This document shows positions 53,975 through 64,000 of a DNA stretch of 64,000 nucleotides, one piece after another. The first letter of the stretch is position 1. Each line of letters starts with the position of its first letter. The DNA comes from Flaccisagitta enflata. Its lineage: Eukaryota > Chaetognatha > Sagittoidea > Aphragmophora. The notes beneath the pieces were generated by a model. It worked only from the letters and a program-made list of their open reading frames with translations. It ran no database searches and was not told where the DNA came from. Location of the stretch: the NCBI GenBank assembly GCA_965153355.1, contig OZ231128.1:9858001-9922000 (forward strand), read 5' to 3'. The position numbers and the translations under genes were made by a program.

Positions 53975-54660
53975 CCACTTCAACAGGTCGCCCAAGGGCA
54001 ATATGTGGTCAGCGATACCCGTTGCCCTGCTTTGAGTGATTGTGAATTGGAGTGAGGGGAAGCAGGGCAGCGGCCCCGAAGGGGACAAAGTCCTGTAGAA
54101 CACAGGGGGACTTTCGTTCGTCCTGCCTGAAGAAGTGGATAAGTTGCTATAGAGGGCTTACTGAATGTCTCCAAGAGCCTAAACTGAGGCCTAAGAAGGC
54201 TGATATAAGGCCTCAGAATGCCAATTGGAAGCTTTAGAGGGCTGACTTAAGGCTTGAGAGAGCCGAATTAAGGCTTGAAAAGTCAGAGGACTGATTTGAA
54301 GCCTGAGAGCAATAAATTGAGGGTTAGATAGCTGATTTGAGGCCTGAGAGGTTTATTTTGAAGTCTGAGAGGCCAGGTTTGAGGCCTGAGAAGCCTAATT
54401 TGAGGCCTGAGAGGCCAGGTTTGAGGCCTGAGAGGTTGAATTTGAGGCCTGGGAGGCCGGATTTGAGGCCTGAGAGGCTGGATTTGAGGTCTGAGAGGCT
54501 GGATTTGAGGCCTGAGAGGCCAGATTCGAGGTCTCAGAGGCCAGATTTGAGGCCTGAGAGGCCTGATGAGAGGGGTGACGAACGAACGAACAAACAAACG
54601 GACGAACAAAAGTCCCCCTGTGTTCTACAGGACTTCGTCCCCTTCGGTGCCGCTGCCCAA
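53975..54660 (-). mobile_element. Family D element, copy D3
   Basis: Reversed: GCCCAAGGGCAATATGTGGTCAGCG, GCCCTGC..GCAGGGC hairpin, GGCAGCGGCCCCGAAGGGGAC, GTCCTGTAGAACACAGGGGG. Core of ~21-bp GAGGCCTGAGAGGC units (54190-54570), GAACGAACAAAC block, inverted CCCCCTGTGTTCTACAGGAC and CCGCTGCCCAAAAA. Confidence 0.85.
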
Positions 54661-54849
54661 AAAGGGCGACAGAGGGCGAAGGAAAGGGCGCACTGCCTGT
54701 TGGGAACAAAGACCACTTTGAAAAGGCCGACAGAGGGCGAGGGAGAACTGAAAGGGTGGAAGAGGAGCATGAGCAAAAGGAAAATGCTGTTAGGTGGCAA
54801 AGACGAGATGGTTAAATACAGCTAGGTGGCAAAGACAAGATGGTTAAAC

Positions 54850-55215
54850 ACAGGACCGTGCTCAGAAATTTTGGGCCCCTATACAATCTGAAAATCCGGG
54901 CCCCCACTGGCCTGCCCCAAAGATGGAACAGAAGGAGGCGATGTAACAGGATATAACGATAACAGGAGATAGAGGGCGTTTCTAGTCATAGACATTCGCG
55001 TTTTGAATGGGCCACTCGGTCGCTCGCTACGTTCGTTCGCTCGCACCGCTCACTCCGCTCACGCGCTTTGCAGCGCTCCGCTTCGCTACGCTCCGAGTGG
55101 GCTGGCCGAAATTTTGTAGTTGTGGTATAGTTAGGTGAAGCCCCTGGGCACCATAGATGGCTTCCCGAGTGCCCCCACGAGTAACTCGGTCGCCGTATAG
55201 GTGGTGAAAATGGCC
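54850..55215 (+). repeat. 366-bp segment identical to 60445-60810
   Basis: Every base matches by eye at an offset of 5595. It includes most of a family S copy (S4, from 54973) and the GGCTGGCCGAAATTTTGTAG..GTCGCCGTATAGGTGG segment. Direct orientation. Confidence 0.9.
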
Positions 55216-56790
55216 AAAAATGGCCCAAAATGACCAAAATCCTTCAAAATTCAAAAATTTGGTTTATTTTTCACAAAAAAATCCCAATCATTGATCCAGT
55301 TCACTCAGTTATAATGTATAGACATGGGTTTGGCCAAAAAACGGCAAGTCGCTGCAATTGGGGGCGTGCAAGGACCTCAAAACGGCTTAAAAAAGGCCCT
55401 AAAATAACCCATCTTATACTATTTCAAAAATTAATGAAAAATAATGAAATTTTTTCTTCCAAACCTTAAAATACCCTAGGATATAGCCTCAGTGAAGTGT
55501 AACAGAGTTGAAACAGCAAAAAAATATGGCCCTGAGCGTTGTATCAGCCTAAAAACAGGCCTTAAAGAGCCAAAATTGGCCCAAAACGACCAAAATGCTT
55601 CGAAACTCAAAAATTTGGGTTATTTTTCATAAAAAATCCCAAACATTGATCCAGTCCACTCAGTTATAATGTATAGTTATGGGTTTGGCGAAAAAAATGG
55701 CCAGTGGCTTCATTTGAGGGCTTGCAAGGGACCCAAAATGACTAAAAAAGGCCTTGAAATGACCCATATTGTGTATGGCAAAAATTAATGAAAATTAATG
55801 AAATTTTTTCTTCTAAACCTTAGAATAGCCTAGAATGTAGCCTCAGTGAAGTCTAACAGAGTAGACACAGCAAAAAAATATGGCCCTGAGCATCGAATCA
55901 GCCTAAAAACAGGCCTATATTGGCCAAAATTGGCCCAAAATGACCAAAATGTTTCAAAATTCAAAAATTTGGTGTATATTTCACAAAAAATCCAAATCAT
56001 TGATCCAAATCACTTGGTTATAATGCATAGACATGGGTTTGGCCAAAAAATGGTCAGTGGCTACAATTGAGGGCTTGCAAGGGACCCAAAGTCGCCAAAA
56101 AAGGCCTTAAAATGATCTATATTACGCTTTGTCAAAATTAATAAAAAGTAATGAAATTCTGTCTTCCAAACCTTAATAAATCCCAGGATGTAGAATGTAG
56201 CCTCAGTGAAGTGTAACAGAGTAGAAACAGCAAAAAAATATAGCCCTGAGCGTTGTATCAGTCTCAAAACAGGCCTTAAATAGCCAAAACTGGCCCAAAA
56301 CGATCAAAATACTTCAAAATTCAAAACTTTGGTTTATTTTTCATGAAATCCCAAAATATTAGTCCAAATCGCTCATTTATAATGTATATACATGGGTTTG
56401 GCCAAAAAATGGTCAGTGGTTACAATTGAAGGCTTGCAAGGGACCCAAAACAGCCAAAAACAGCCTTAAAATGACCCATTTTAGGCCATGTCAAAAATTA
56501 TTGAAAAATAACGAAATTTTGTCCTCTAAACTGTAAAATATCCTAAACTGTAGCCTCAGAAAAGTGTAACTGAGTAGAAACAGCAAAAAAATATGGCCCT
56601 GAGCATGCCCCAAATTGACAAAAATGCTTCAAAATTGAACAAAAATTGTGTATTTCTGTAAAAGAATCTAATCTGTATTTCTGTAAAAGAATCTAATCTT
56701 TCCAACTGGTTTATACAGTTGAAGTGCATGGATGTTGACAGGGCTGAAAGACTGGTAGTGAATGTCATCTGGGGCCCTCTGGGGCTGCTA
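55216..56790 (+). repeat. Left arm of giant inverted array P10
   Basis: About four tandem units of ~350 bp: GGCCCTGAGC, CAGCCTAAAAACAGGCCT, TTGGCCCAAAATGACC, CACTCAGTTATAATG, ATGGGTTTGGCC, GCTTGCAAGGGACCC, TAGCCTCAGTGAAGTG, AACAGAGTAGAAACAGC. Diverged 5-15% by eye. Confidence 0.85.
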
Positions 56791-56802
56791 AGGATCCTGG
56801 GT

Positions 56803-58258
56803 CACTTTTTGGGCAGCGGCCCCGAAGAGGACGAAGTCCTGTAGAACACGGGGACTTTCATTTGTTCGTTTGTTTGCCCGTTCGTTCGTTCGTTCGTCCG
56901 TCCATTCGTCCCCCCCCTATCAGGCCCCTCAGGCCTCCTATCTGGCCTCTGAGACCTCAAATCTGGCCTCTCAGGCCTCAAATCCAGCCTCTCAGGCCTC
57001 AAATCCAGCCTCTTATGCTTCAAATACAGCCTCTCAGGCCTCAAATCTAGCCTCTCAGGCCTCAAAACTGGCCTTTCAAACCTCAAATCCAACCTCTCAG
57101 GCCTCAAACCTGGCCTCACAGGCCTCAAATAAGGCTTCTCAGGCCTCAAAACCTGCCTCTCAGGCCTGAAACCTGCCTCTCTGGTCTCAAATTAGGCCTC
57201 TCAGGCCTCAAATCAGCTATCTAAGCCTCAATTTATTGCTCTCAAACCTAAATCCAGCTCTCTCAAGCCTCAAGTCAGCCCTCTCAAGCTTCCAATTAGC
57301 ATTCTCAGGCCTTACATCTCAGCTTTTTGGGCAGCGGCCCCGAAGGGGACGATGTCCTGTAGAACAGAAGTGGACTTTTGATCGTTCGTCCGTGCGTGCA
57401 TGCGTGCGTGCGTCCCCCCCGCCTCGAGGCTCAAATCCTGGCCTAGAGGCTCAATTTCCAGCCTCAAGGCTTAAATCCCAGCCTTGAGGCTCAAATCCCA
57501 GCCTTGAGGCTCAAATCCTAGCCTCGAGGCTCAAATCTTAGCCTTGAGGCTCAAATCCCAGCCTTGAGGCTCAAATCCCAGCTTCGAGGCTCAAATCCTA
57601 GCCTCAAGACTCAAATTTTAGCCTCGAGGCTCAAAACCTAGCCTTGAGACTCAAATCCTAGCCTCCAGGCTCAAATCCCAGCCTCCAGGCTAAAATCCCA
57701 GCCTCCAGGCTCAAATCCCAGCCTCCAGGCTCAAATCCCAGCCTCCAGGCTCAAATCCCAGCCTCCAGGCTCAAATCCCAGCCTCCAGGCTCAAATCCCA
57801 GCCTCCAGGCTTAAATCCCAGCCTCCAGGCTCAAATCCCAGGCCCACACAGACGGACAGACGGACAAACAAAAGTCCCCCTGTGTTCTACAGGATATCGT
57901 CCCCTTCGGGGCCGCTGCCCTGCTACCCCTCACCTACAATCACCAACATATGAAGCAGGGCAACGGGTATCGCTGACCACATATTGCCCTTGGGCAACCT
58001 GTTTTGGGATTTAGGTCTTGAGGCTGGGATTTGGGCCTTGAGGCTGGGATTTGGGCCTTGAGACTAAGATTAGAGTCGGGGAGGGAGGGGATGGACAGAG
58101 GAGAAGAAGAAGAAGAAGAAGGAGGAGAAGAAGAAGGAGAAAATCCCCCATATTTGTGAAAGCATAGGTCATGGACCCCTTCAGGGCCGCTGCCCTGCTC
58201 CCTCCCACAGTTTCAAGCACAACCAGCTTAGGCAGGGCACGGGTACTGCTGACCATCT
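56803..58258 (+). mobile_element. Family D element, copy D4, containing D5
   Basis: TTTTTGGGCAGCGGCCCCGA start, CGTTCGTTCGTCCGTCC block with C-run, ~21-bp CTCTCAGGCCTCAAATC core (56920-57320). D5 follows. The inverted end and GCCCTGC..GGCAGGGC hairpin lie at 58165-58258. Confidence 0.7.
57322..57998 (+). mobile_element. Family D element, copy D5, nested in D4
   Basis: TTTTTGGGCAGCGGCCCCGA, GTCCTGTAGAACAG, GTGCGTGCATGCGTGCG plus C-run, about 21 units of the 20-mer GCCTCCAGGCTCAAATCCCA, inverted CCCCCTGTGTTCTACAGGA, hairpin, GGTATCGCTGACCACATATTG. Confidence 0.85.
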
Positions 58259-60330
58259 TACACTTTTGCGACTATTATTTTTCATTAATTTTTGCCATAG
58301 CATGATATGGGTCATTTTAAGGCCTTTTTTGGTCATTTTGGGTCCCTTGCAAGCCCCAAATTGTAGCCACTGGCCATATTTTGGCCAAACCCATAACTAT
58401 ACATTATGACTGAGTGGACAGGATCAATGATTGGGATTTTTCATGAAAAATGAACCAAAGATTTGAATTTTTAAGCATTTTGGTCATTTTGGGCCAATTT
58501 TGGCCATTTAAGGCCTGTTTTTGGGCAGCGGCCCCGAAGGGGACAAAGTCCTGTAGAACACAGGGGGAATCTGTCCGTCCGTCCGTCCGTACGTCCGTCC
58601 CCCCCCTGCGCCACCCTCAGGGCTTTGTGTCCTTTGGGGCCAAAATCCAAACTGTATGGCCCAAATCCAAGCAAAATGGCCCAAATCCAGCCAAAATGGG
58701 CCAAATCCAGGCAAAATGGGCCAAATTTGGCTAGAAAATCTGAATTCTGGCCTGGGTTCTATCATTTTGGCCCTTTAAGCTTAGATTCTGGCTCCTAAAA
58801 CCCACAACCTAGCCATAGACACCCAGATCCTGACCTTTGGGACCCAGATTCTGACCTCCAAGACCTCAAGAGGCCCAAATTCTGGCCTCAGAGACTGAAA
58901 TCCTTGCCTCTGAGACCAAGAAATTGGTCTCTGAGACCCAAATTCTGGCCTCAGAGACCCAGGTCCTGGCCTGCTCCTCCCTCTACTTAACCTACAAACT
59001 ATACAATAAGGGCAAGGGTACCATTGTTCATATATTGCCTTTTGTCATTTCTCCATGGTATTCAATGAAAATTTGAATAACAGATCATCCTGGACAGAAG
59101 GAAAGCAGACAGAAGGATGGACGGACGGACAGATTCCCCCTGTGTTCTACAGGACTTTGTCCCCTTCGGGGCCGCTGCCCTGCTCCCTCTTAGCTTAAAT
59201 CACTTTCTACTTAAGCAGGGCACGGGTACCGCTGACCACTTACTGCCTTTGGGCTGCTATTAGGCTGATACAATGCTCTGGGCCATTTTTCTTAGCTGTT
59301 TCTACTCAGTTACACTTCACTGAGGCTATATCCTAGGATATTTTAAGGTTTGGAAGACAAAATTTTATTATTTTTCATTAATTTTTGACATAGCATAACA
59401 TGGGTCATTTTAAGGCCTTTTTGGGTCCCTTGCAAGCCCTCAATTGCAGCCACTGACCATTTCTTGGTCAAACCCATGTCTATACATTATAACAGAGTGA
59501 TTTGGGTCAATGATTGGGATTTTTTGTGAAAGATACACTAAATTTTGGAATTTTGAAGCATTTTGGTCATTTTGGGTCATTTTGGGCCAATATTGGCCAA
59601 TATAGGCCTGTTTTTAGGCTGATTCGATGCTCAGGGCCATATTTTTTTGCTGTTTCTACTCTGTGAGACTTCACTGAGGCTACATTCTAGGATATTTTAA
59701 GGTTTAGAAGAAAAAAATTCATTATTCTTCATTAATTTTTGCCATAGCGTAATATGGGTCATTTTAAGGCTTTTTTGGTCATTTTGGGTCCCTTCAAAGC
59801 CCCCAATTGTAGCCATTGGCAATTTTTTCGCCAAACCCATAATTATAAATTATAACTGAGTGGACTGGATCAATGATTAAGATTTTTCATGAAAAAAACA
59901 AACAAATTTTTTAATTTTGAAGCATTTTGGTCATTTTGGGCCAATTTTGGCTATTTGAGGCCTGTTTTTAGGCTGATACAACGCTCAGGGCCATATTTTT
60001 TTGCTGTTTCAACTCTGTTACACTTCACTGAGGGTATATCCTCATATATTTTAAGGTTTGGAAGAAAAAATTTCATTATTTTTCATTGATTCTTGATATA
60101 GTGTAAGATGGGTCATTTTAAGGCCTTTTTTAAGCCGTTTTGAGGTCCTTGCACGCCCGCAATTGCAGCGACTTGCCGTTTTTTGGCCAAACCCATGTCT
60201 ATGCATTATAACTGAGTGAACTGGATCAATGATTGAGATTTTTTGTGAAAAATAAACCAAATTTTTGAATTTTGAAGGATTTTGGTCATTTTGGGCCATT
60301 TTTGGCCATTTTCGCCACCAATACAGCTCG
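58259..60330 (-). repeat. Right arm of giant inverted array P10
   Basis: Reverse-orientation copies of the ~350-bp unit (58259-58515, then 59260-60330, about 3.8 units). They mirror 55216-56790 up to GCCATTTTCGCCACC..ACGGCGACC-type junctions. Confidence 0.85.
58516..59259 (+). mobile_element. Family D element, copy D6, nested in P10
   Basis: TTGGGCAGCGGCCCCGAAGG, four GTCC units, C7 run, CCAAATCCAGCCAAAATGGG core units, inverted CCCCCTGTGTTCTACAGGAC, GCCCTGC..AAGCAGGGC, TACCGCTGACC. Flanking P10 sequence continues across it. Confidence 0.85.
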
Positions 60331-60444
60331 TGGGGGCAGTCGGGAAGCCATCTATGGTGCCCGGGGGCTTCACCTAACCATACCACAACTACAAAATTTC
60401 GGCCAGCCCACTCGGAGACCATAGCCCTGATATGAAACACCCCA

Positions 60445-60810
60445 ACAGGACCGTGCTCAGAAATTTTGGGCCCCTATACAATCTGAAAATCCGGGCCCCC
60501 ACTGGCCTGCCCCAAAGATGGAACAGAAGGAGGCGATGTAACAGGATATAACGATAACAGGAGATAGAGGGCGTTTCTAGTCATAGACATTCGCGTTTTG
60601 AATGGGCCACTCGGTCGCTCGCTACGTTCGTTCGCTCGCACCGCTCACTCCGCTCACGCGCTTTGCAGCGCTCCGCTTCGCTACGCTCCGAGTGGGCTGG
60701 CCGAAATTTTGTAGTTGTGGTATAGTTAGGTGAAGCCCCTGGGCACCATAGATGGCTTCCCGAGTGCCCCCACGAGTAACTCGGTCGCCGTATAGGTGGT
60801 GAAAATGGCC
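60445..60810 (+). repeat. Second copy of the 366-bp identical segment
   Basis: Matches 54850-55215 without visible difference. Here the S element continues to its second end. Confidence 0.9.
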
Positions 60811-60903
60811 CTTGTGGGACAGTTGAAAATCTTGAATATGTGTTCACGCTGTTATAGAGTTTCACGGGAACAAACACGTTTTTCATCTTCACTAGAAACA
60901 CGC
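60574..60903. mobile_element. Family S element, copy S5, complete
   Basis: GGGCGTTTCTAGTCATAGAC start and CATCTTCACTAGAAACACGC end. TTCGTTCGCTCGCACCGC and GAATATGTGTTCACGCTGTTAT motifs as in S1. It holds a ~130-bp extra segment (60703-60810). Confidence 0.75.
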
Positions 60904-61324
60904 TCATAGCGGACAACCTAATCGGCACAGAAGGAGGTGGTAAAATGTGGGAGAAATGAAGTGACAGGAGATAGCCAATGACAAAGATGGTGAACAAAGA
61001 GGCGATGTCCCGCGTCATCCACCACAGTTGTCGAATTCTGTTAAGCTTTTGCCCACAAATGGAAGGAATTGAAATTGAAATTAAAATTGAGCTAATCTTA
61101 AAAAGTGTATTTTTTACGTTTTTTGTATAAAAAAAAAACAAAAAGCGAGGGGAACATATTGACAATGAATGGAGATATTACAGCGAAGAGTGGCAATGAA
61201 ATAAAGGTTGGGAGGCTGGACATGGTCTTGTGGTACTGTGGTAGCCTGAGAAGAGTACAAAAAAGCAACAGCGTGAAGCAAGAAGAGACAGATACGTGAA
61301 AATGACTAAGTAGGTAATGGTAGA
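60904..61324. other. Unassigned sequence
   Basis: No gene or repeat family recognised. Confidence 0.45.
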
Positions 61325-61329
61325 AAAGA

Positions 61330-61690
61330 GAGCTACGGAGCAGAGACAAGCAGAGACAAACAAAGACAAGCAGAAACAAGCAGCAACTGAGCAGAGACAA
61401 GCAGAGACAAGCAGAGACAAGCAGCGACGGAGCAAAGATAAGCAGAGACAAGCAGCGACGGAGCAGAGACAAGCAGAGACAAGCAGAAACAAGCAGCAAC
61501 TGAGCAGAGACAAGCAGAGACAAGCAGAGACAAGCAGAGACAAGCAGAGACAAGCAGCGACGGAGCAGAGACAAGCAGAGACAAGCAGAAACAAGCAGCA
61601 ACTGAGCAGAGACAAGCAGAGACAAGCAGAGACAAGCAGAGACAAGCAGAGACAAGCAGCGACGGAGCAGAGACTAGCAGACGCAAGCAG
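61330..61690 (+). repeat. 10-bp (GAGACAAGCA)n minisatellite with higher order
   Basis: Decamers GAGACAAGCA/GAAACAAGCA punctuated by GCGACGGAGCA and GCAACTGAGCA, which recur at irregular multiples of 10-11 bp. Confidence 0.9.
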
Positions 61691-61804
61691 GCCCACTGAC
61701 ATTCATGTCTTTCATCTTGTTTAAGCCACGTTTTAGTCATACTGAAAGATTCAGTCGTTATGTATATAAACTTGAATCATATTTTAGACAAACAGCACAT
61801 GTAG

Positions 61805-61959
61805 GTTTTAGTCGCCGTCACGCGCATATCGGTCGGTCCACAATTCCACAATTCAACAGTCTATTTCCCCTCCGTAACATTTTTGAATTCCCAGTGGTTT
61901 TTGCATTACTGCTCCTGCCCAACCGTCCGCGACTAGATTGCCGTGTATCCGGCCTTGTT
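61805..61959 (-). mobile_element. Family B element, copy B5
   Basis: TTTTAGTCGCCGTCACGCGCATATC, very short GTCGGTCC, ACATTTTTGAATTCCCAGTGG, GCTCCTGCCCAACCGTCCG, CGCGACTAGATTGCCG, TATCCGGCCTTGTT. Complete, 155 bp. Confidence 0.8.
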
Positions 61960-62065
61960 ACATTTGGACTTAAAAAAGAAAGAACAAGACAACGCAAAAG
62001 AGAAATGAAATGATAGAATGACCAACAGTCAAGTGAGCCGACAATTTGACAGATGGTGAATGACA

Positions 62066-62116
62066 AACAAACGGACAAACAAACAAACAAACAAGCAAAC
62101 AAACAAACAAACAAAA
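62066..62116 (+). repeat. (AAAC)n array
   Basis: About 12 AAAC units with one GCAA variant. Confidence 0.9.
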
Positions 62117-62197
62117 AACAGAATCCCAATGTGCACAAACTTTTTTTGAGTGAGACAATTGGATTTCTCTCTACGGAGTAAACAAAAGGAATGACGA

Positions 62198-62430
62198 AGG
62201 CGGAGGGCCAAGCAGGGAAAGAGGTGGTAGGCCTAAGCAGGGGAGGAGGTGGTCGGACCAAGCAGGGTAAGAGGTGGTAGGACCAAGCAGGGTAAGAGGT
62301 GGTAGGACCAAGCTGGTGAAGAGTTGGTAATACTAAGCAGGGGAAAAGGTGGTGGGACCAAGCAGGGGAAGAGGTTGTTGGACTAAGCAGGGGAAGAGGT
62401 GGTATGACCAAGTAGGGGTAGAGGTTGTAG
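62198..62430 (+). repeat. ~24-bp minisatellite
   Basis: About nine units of GGTGGTAGGACCAAGCAGGG with AAGA linkers. Confidence 0.9.
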
Positions 62431-63405
62431 CTGCGCTGAAAGTGTTGGCAATGGAAATGAAGGTGACACACAGCTGAGAGCCAGGGAGGGAAACAGGCGG
62501 GGAAGAGCGGATGACTTTGATGATAAGGATAGTGATATATAGCAGTTAAGTTGACACACGAGCTGAAGAAGACCGGGATCAGCAGGGTACGACAATGTGC
62601 GGGAGTACGGGAGCATTGCTCTAAGGCAGCTAGCTAATTTGCAGAATAGGAGAGGTTAAACAGCCGAAATACTAGCTAATTTGTAAGCAGAATAAGAATA
62701 AGAATTAACAGCGGAAAATACACAATCATTGTAAATTGTTTCTCCAGACATACTCATTCCTACTCGCAGATCACTAACTCTCATGGCTATATCCTTATAG
62801 TAAAGCTTGTAAGTTTGAGTTCAGCGTGAAAAAAAAAACAAAAATGTCTTCAACATGGAAAATTCATATGCAAATTTTGTAGGCAGGACCCAAAAGAAAA
62901 AGTTTGCTCATAGGTAGCAAAATTTTTTGTTGGACCCTGCCGAGATGCGTGTGGTGATGTGGCGATGGAAGTTACTGCATTGGTGTTGATATCACTTGGT
63001 TTGAAGGGCAACTGTGTTGATATCACTAAATAACTTGTGTTGATAATGACTGGCATTGAAGAAAAGTTTGAAAAGATGAATAATAGTTGATGATGATAAC
63101 TAGCGCACATTAGTCTTCTTAGGAACTAGTCTTCATCAATCAAATCCCGGGCTTCTGTTTTGGAAATGACGGTGATTTTCTAAGAATATCAATGATATTG
63201 CAAATCAGCGGTAATGGAACATGCAAAAGTGTAGTCTTGGTTTTGCATAAATGCATAACCATATGGACGAATTCCCGGCCTGGACAATGAAAAGTAGATG
63301 GATGATAAATCGCACAAAAAAAAAAGAAGAAGAAAAGAAAAAAAAAGTTGATAGAAGGCAGAATTGTTGACAGAAGGAAGCGCCAAGTCATCAGAGCAAA
63401 AGTGA
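62431..63405. other. Unassigned sequence
   Basis: GTTGATATCACTNNNT appears twice (62973 and 63013). No gene recognised. Confidence 0.45.
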
Positions 63406-63409
63406 GAAA

Positions 63410-64000
63410 ACCGGGTGATGCAAAATAGAGAGGGTTGTCAGTTGAATGAGATGTCAGTGATGCAAAAACAAAGAGGGTTGTCATTTGAATGAGATGTCAG
63501 AGATATAAAACAGAGACAGATGTCAGTTGAATGAAATGTCAGTGATGCAAAAACAAAGAGGGTTGTCATTTGAATGAGATGTCAGAGATATAAAACAGAG
63601 AGAGATGTCAGTTGAATGAGATGTCAGTGATGCAAAAACAAAGAGGGTTGTCATTTGAATGAGATGTCAGTGGTAAAAATCAGAGAGAGATGTCAGTTGA
63701 ATAAGATGTCAGTGATGCCAAACAGAGACGGTTGTCAATTAAGTGAGATGTCAGTGATGCAAAACAGAGAGGGTTGTCAGTTGAATGAGATGTCAGTGAT
63801 GCAAAAACAAAGAGGGTTGTCATTTGAATGAGATATCAGTGATAAAAAACAGAGAGAGATGTCAGTTGAATAAGATGTCAGTGGTGCCAAACAGAGAGGG
63901 TTGTCAGTTGAATCAGATATCAGTGATGCAAAACAGAAGGTTGTCAGTTGAATGAGATGTCAGTGATGCAAAAACAAAGAGGGTTGTCAGTTGAATGAGA
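63410..64000 (+). repeat. ~42-44-bp minisatellite running off the window
   Basis: About 14 units of GAGGGTTGTCAGTTGAATGA plus GATGTCAGTGATGCAAAACA. Longer units with AAAAACAAAGAGGG alternate with CAGAGAGAGATGTC units. Confidence 0.9.

Noticed and set aside
57420-57845. 20-bp regular array as a possible functional satellite
   Set aside because: It is the private core of family D element D5, framed by that element's ends.
61330-61690. Regular short repeats resembling a CRISPR array
   Set aside because: Units are 10 bp and contiguous with no unique spacers, and the genome is eukaryotic.

Overview
This window looks like animal nuclear DNA, probably from a marine invertebrate. It has spliced genes with GT/AG introns, a secreted H-type lectin, no operon-like gene packing, and very dense simple repeats, minisatellites and non-autonomous transposons. 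The combination of an H-type lectin with short elements carrying a tetranucleotide GTCC block and a private tandem-repeat core recalls molluscan genomes (bivalve 'pearl'-like elements), but the sequence alone does not fix the phylum.

Only one gene can be supported: a three-exon secreted coiled-coil plus H-type lectin gene at 34,852-37,230 (+). It has a clean signal-peptide exon, a TATA-like box upstream and an AATAAA downstream. It carries an apparent one-base deletion in an A-run just before the end of exon 2, so it is either a pseudogene or allelic null, a sequence error, or uses a weaker in-frame donor.

Almost everything else is repetitive. (1) Interspersed families A, B, C and E share one architecture: a 5' end starting AACAAG, a sub-terminal motif, a variable core often made of tandem repeats, a GTCC/GGAC tetramer block, and a 3' hairpin ending in CTAAAA. 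The hairpin stem differs between families, but both stem halves and the matching 5' motif change together. This is the layout of Helentron-associated non-autonomous elements (HINE/DINE-like). (2) Family D is a related type with a GGGCAGCGG inverted terminal motif, GTCC block, C-run, private minisatellite and a terminal GCCCTGC/GCAGGGC hairpin. (3) Families F, G, P and S are inverted-repeat (MITE-like or foldback) elements with TA or 8-bp target duplications. (4) There are large palindromes at 4.7, 6.2, 8.9, 18.7, 50.6 and 55-60 kb. (5) Very long GA, GAA, GAAA, TC, TG, AC, GTT and ATTC arrays and many minisatellites fill the rest.

Layout: 0-4.5 kb, A elements, TC/AG arrays and 25-bp minisatellites; 4.7-12 kb, three large foldbacks with A/C elements nested in them; 12.3-18.6 kb, mixed A-D, F and G elements, some nested three deep; 18.7-21 kb, a 2.2 kb TA-flanked palindrome with a hAT-like MITE inside; 21-34 kb, minisatellites and long dinucleotide arrays; 34-38.7 kb, the lectin gene bracketed by E elements; 39-53 kb, MITEs and a co-oriented polypurine domain; 53.8-60.9 kb, a giant inverted array of ~350-bp units with D elements inside; 61-64 kb, minisatellites, the last running off the window.

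No transposase, Rep/helicase, reverse transcriptase, tRNA, rRNA or CRISPR was recognised. The mobile elements here are all non-autonomous, so their enzymes must be encoded elsewhere.
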